From Symsagittifera roscoffensis (taxonomy: Eukaryota; Xenacoelomorpha; Acoela; Convolutidae), in contig NC_087064.1 in assembly GCF_963678635.1 (NCBI RefSeq), forward strand, positions 72,973,465 through 73,037,464: a stretch of 64,000 nucleotides of DNA. Reading direction: 5' to 3'. Position 1 is the stretch's first letter, and each line of letters opens with the position of its first letter. Shown piece after piece: positions 63,992 to 64,000 of this stretch. A program made the translations under genes and the position numbers. Below the pieces are notes generated by a model. It ran no database searches. It was not told the origin of the DNA and worked only from the letters and a program-made list of their open reading frames with translations.

Positions 63992-64000
63992 CTGAAGACG

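Larger units (their letters stand above)
63139..64000. repeat. ~540-bp tandem duplication, running off the window
   Basis: Segment 63,139-63,420 is repeated at 63,681-64,000 with roughly 90% identity. The copies share aatttagctcgagttg/agaaa and cagcaaaaaacatcgcgctc. An inverted-end element fragment fills the gap. The second copy continues past the window edge. Confidence 0.88.

Overview
This is nuclear DNA of an animal, almost certainly an invertebrate. It is AT-rich, and its genes are split by GT-AG introns from 70 bp to over 6 kb. One gene is a clear member of the metazoan TMEM131 family, and the introns hold retrotransposons, hAT-type DNA transposons, tRNA-derived SINEs, foldback elements and satellite-like arrays. 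I cannot name the phylum from the sequence.

Layout. (1) 1-966: non-coding, with a pure C tract. (2) 967-26,486, plus strand: a gene for an unrecognised coiled-coil protein (about 451 aa). Its exons 2 and 3 lie in a 6.5-kb segment repeated in tandem (about 2,033-8,575 and 8,576-14,930), so exons 2' and 3' exist as near-identical copies. Its intron 7 holds a decayed Ty3/gypsy element with both LTRs (about 18,690-21,820) and a decayed LINE. (3) 26,487-31,350: about 4.9 kb between two convergent genes, made of interspersed repeats. (4) 31,351-60,247, minus strand: a TMEM131 homologue rebuilt here as 17 exons with consistent reading phase at every junction (about 2,170 codons), missing only its first exon(s). 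Its introns carry most of the repeats: ten copies of a TATA-containing element with inverted ends, tRNA-Ser-like SINEs, two ~170-bp satellite arrays, a hAT element with an exact 8-bp target duplication, a 173-bp minisatellite and a LINE. (5) 63,139-64,000, minus strand: a roughly 540-bp tandem duplication containing two copies of what looks like the last exon of an SLC35A-type nucleotide-sugar transporter; the copy at the window edge is intact and the other is frameshifted.

How it fits together. TMEM131 proteins act in the early secretory pathway in collagen export, and nucleotide-sugar transporters act in the Golgi, but these two genes are only neighbours and nothing here shows joint regulation. 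The coiled-coil gene has no recognised function. The most interesting features are the duplicated exon cassette with phase rules that limit its splicing, four consecutive phase 1-1 exons in the TMEM131 tail, an extra hydrophobic block after the TMEM131 membrane anchor, and a dispersed inverted-end element family that ends in a TATA box. Exon boundaries were inferred by eye from reading frame, splice signals and protein similarity recalled from memory; no alignment was run.
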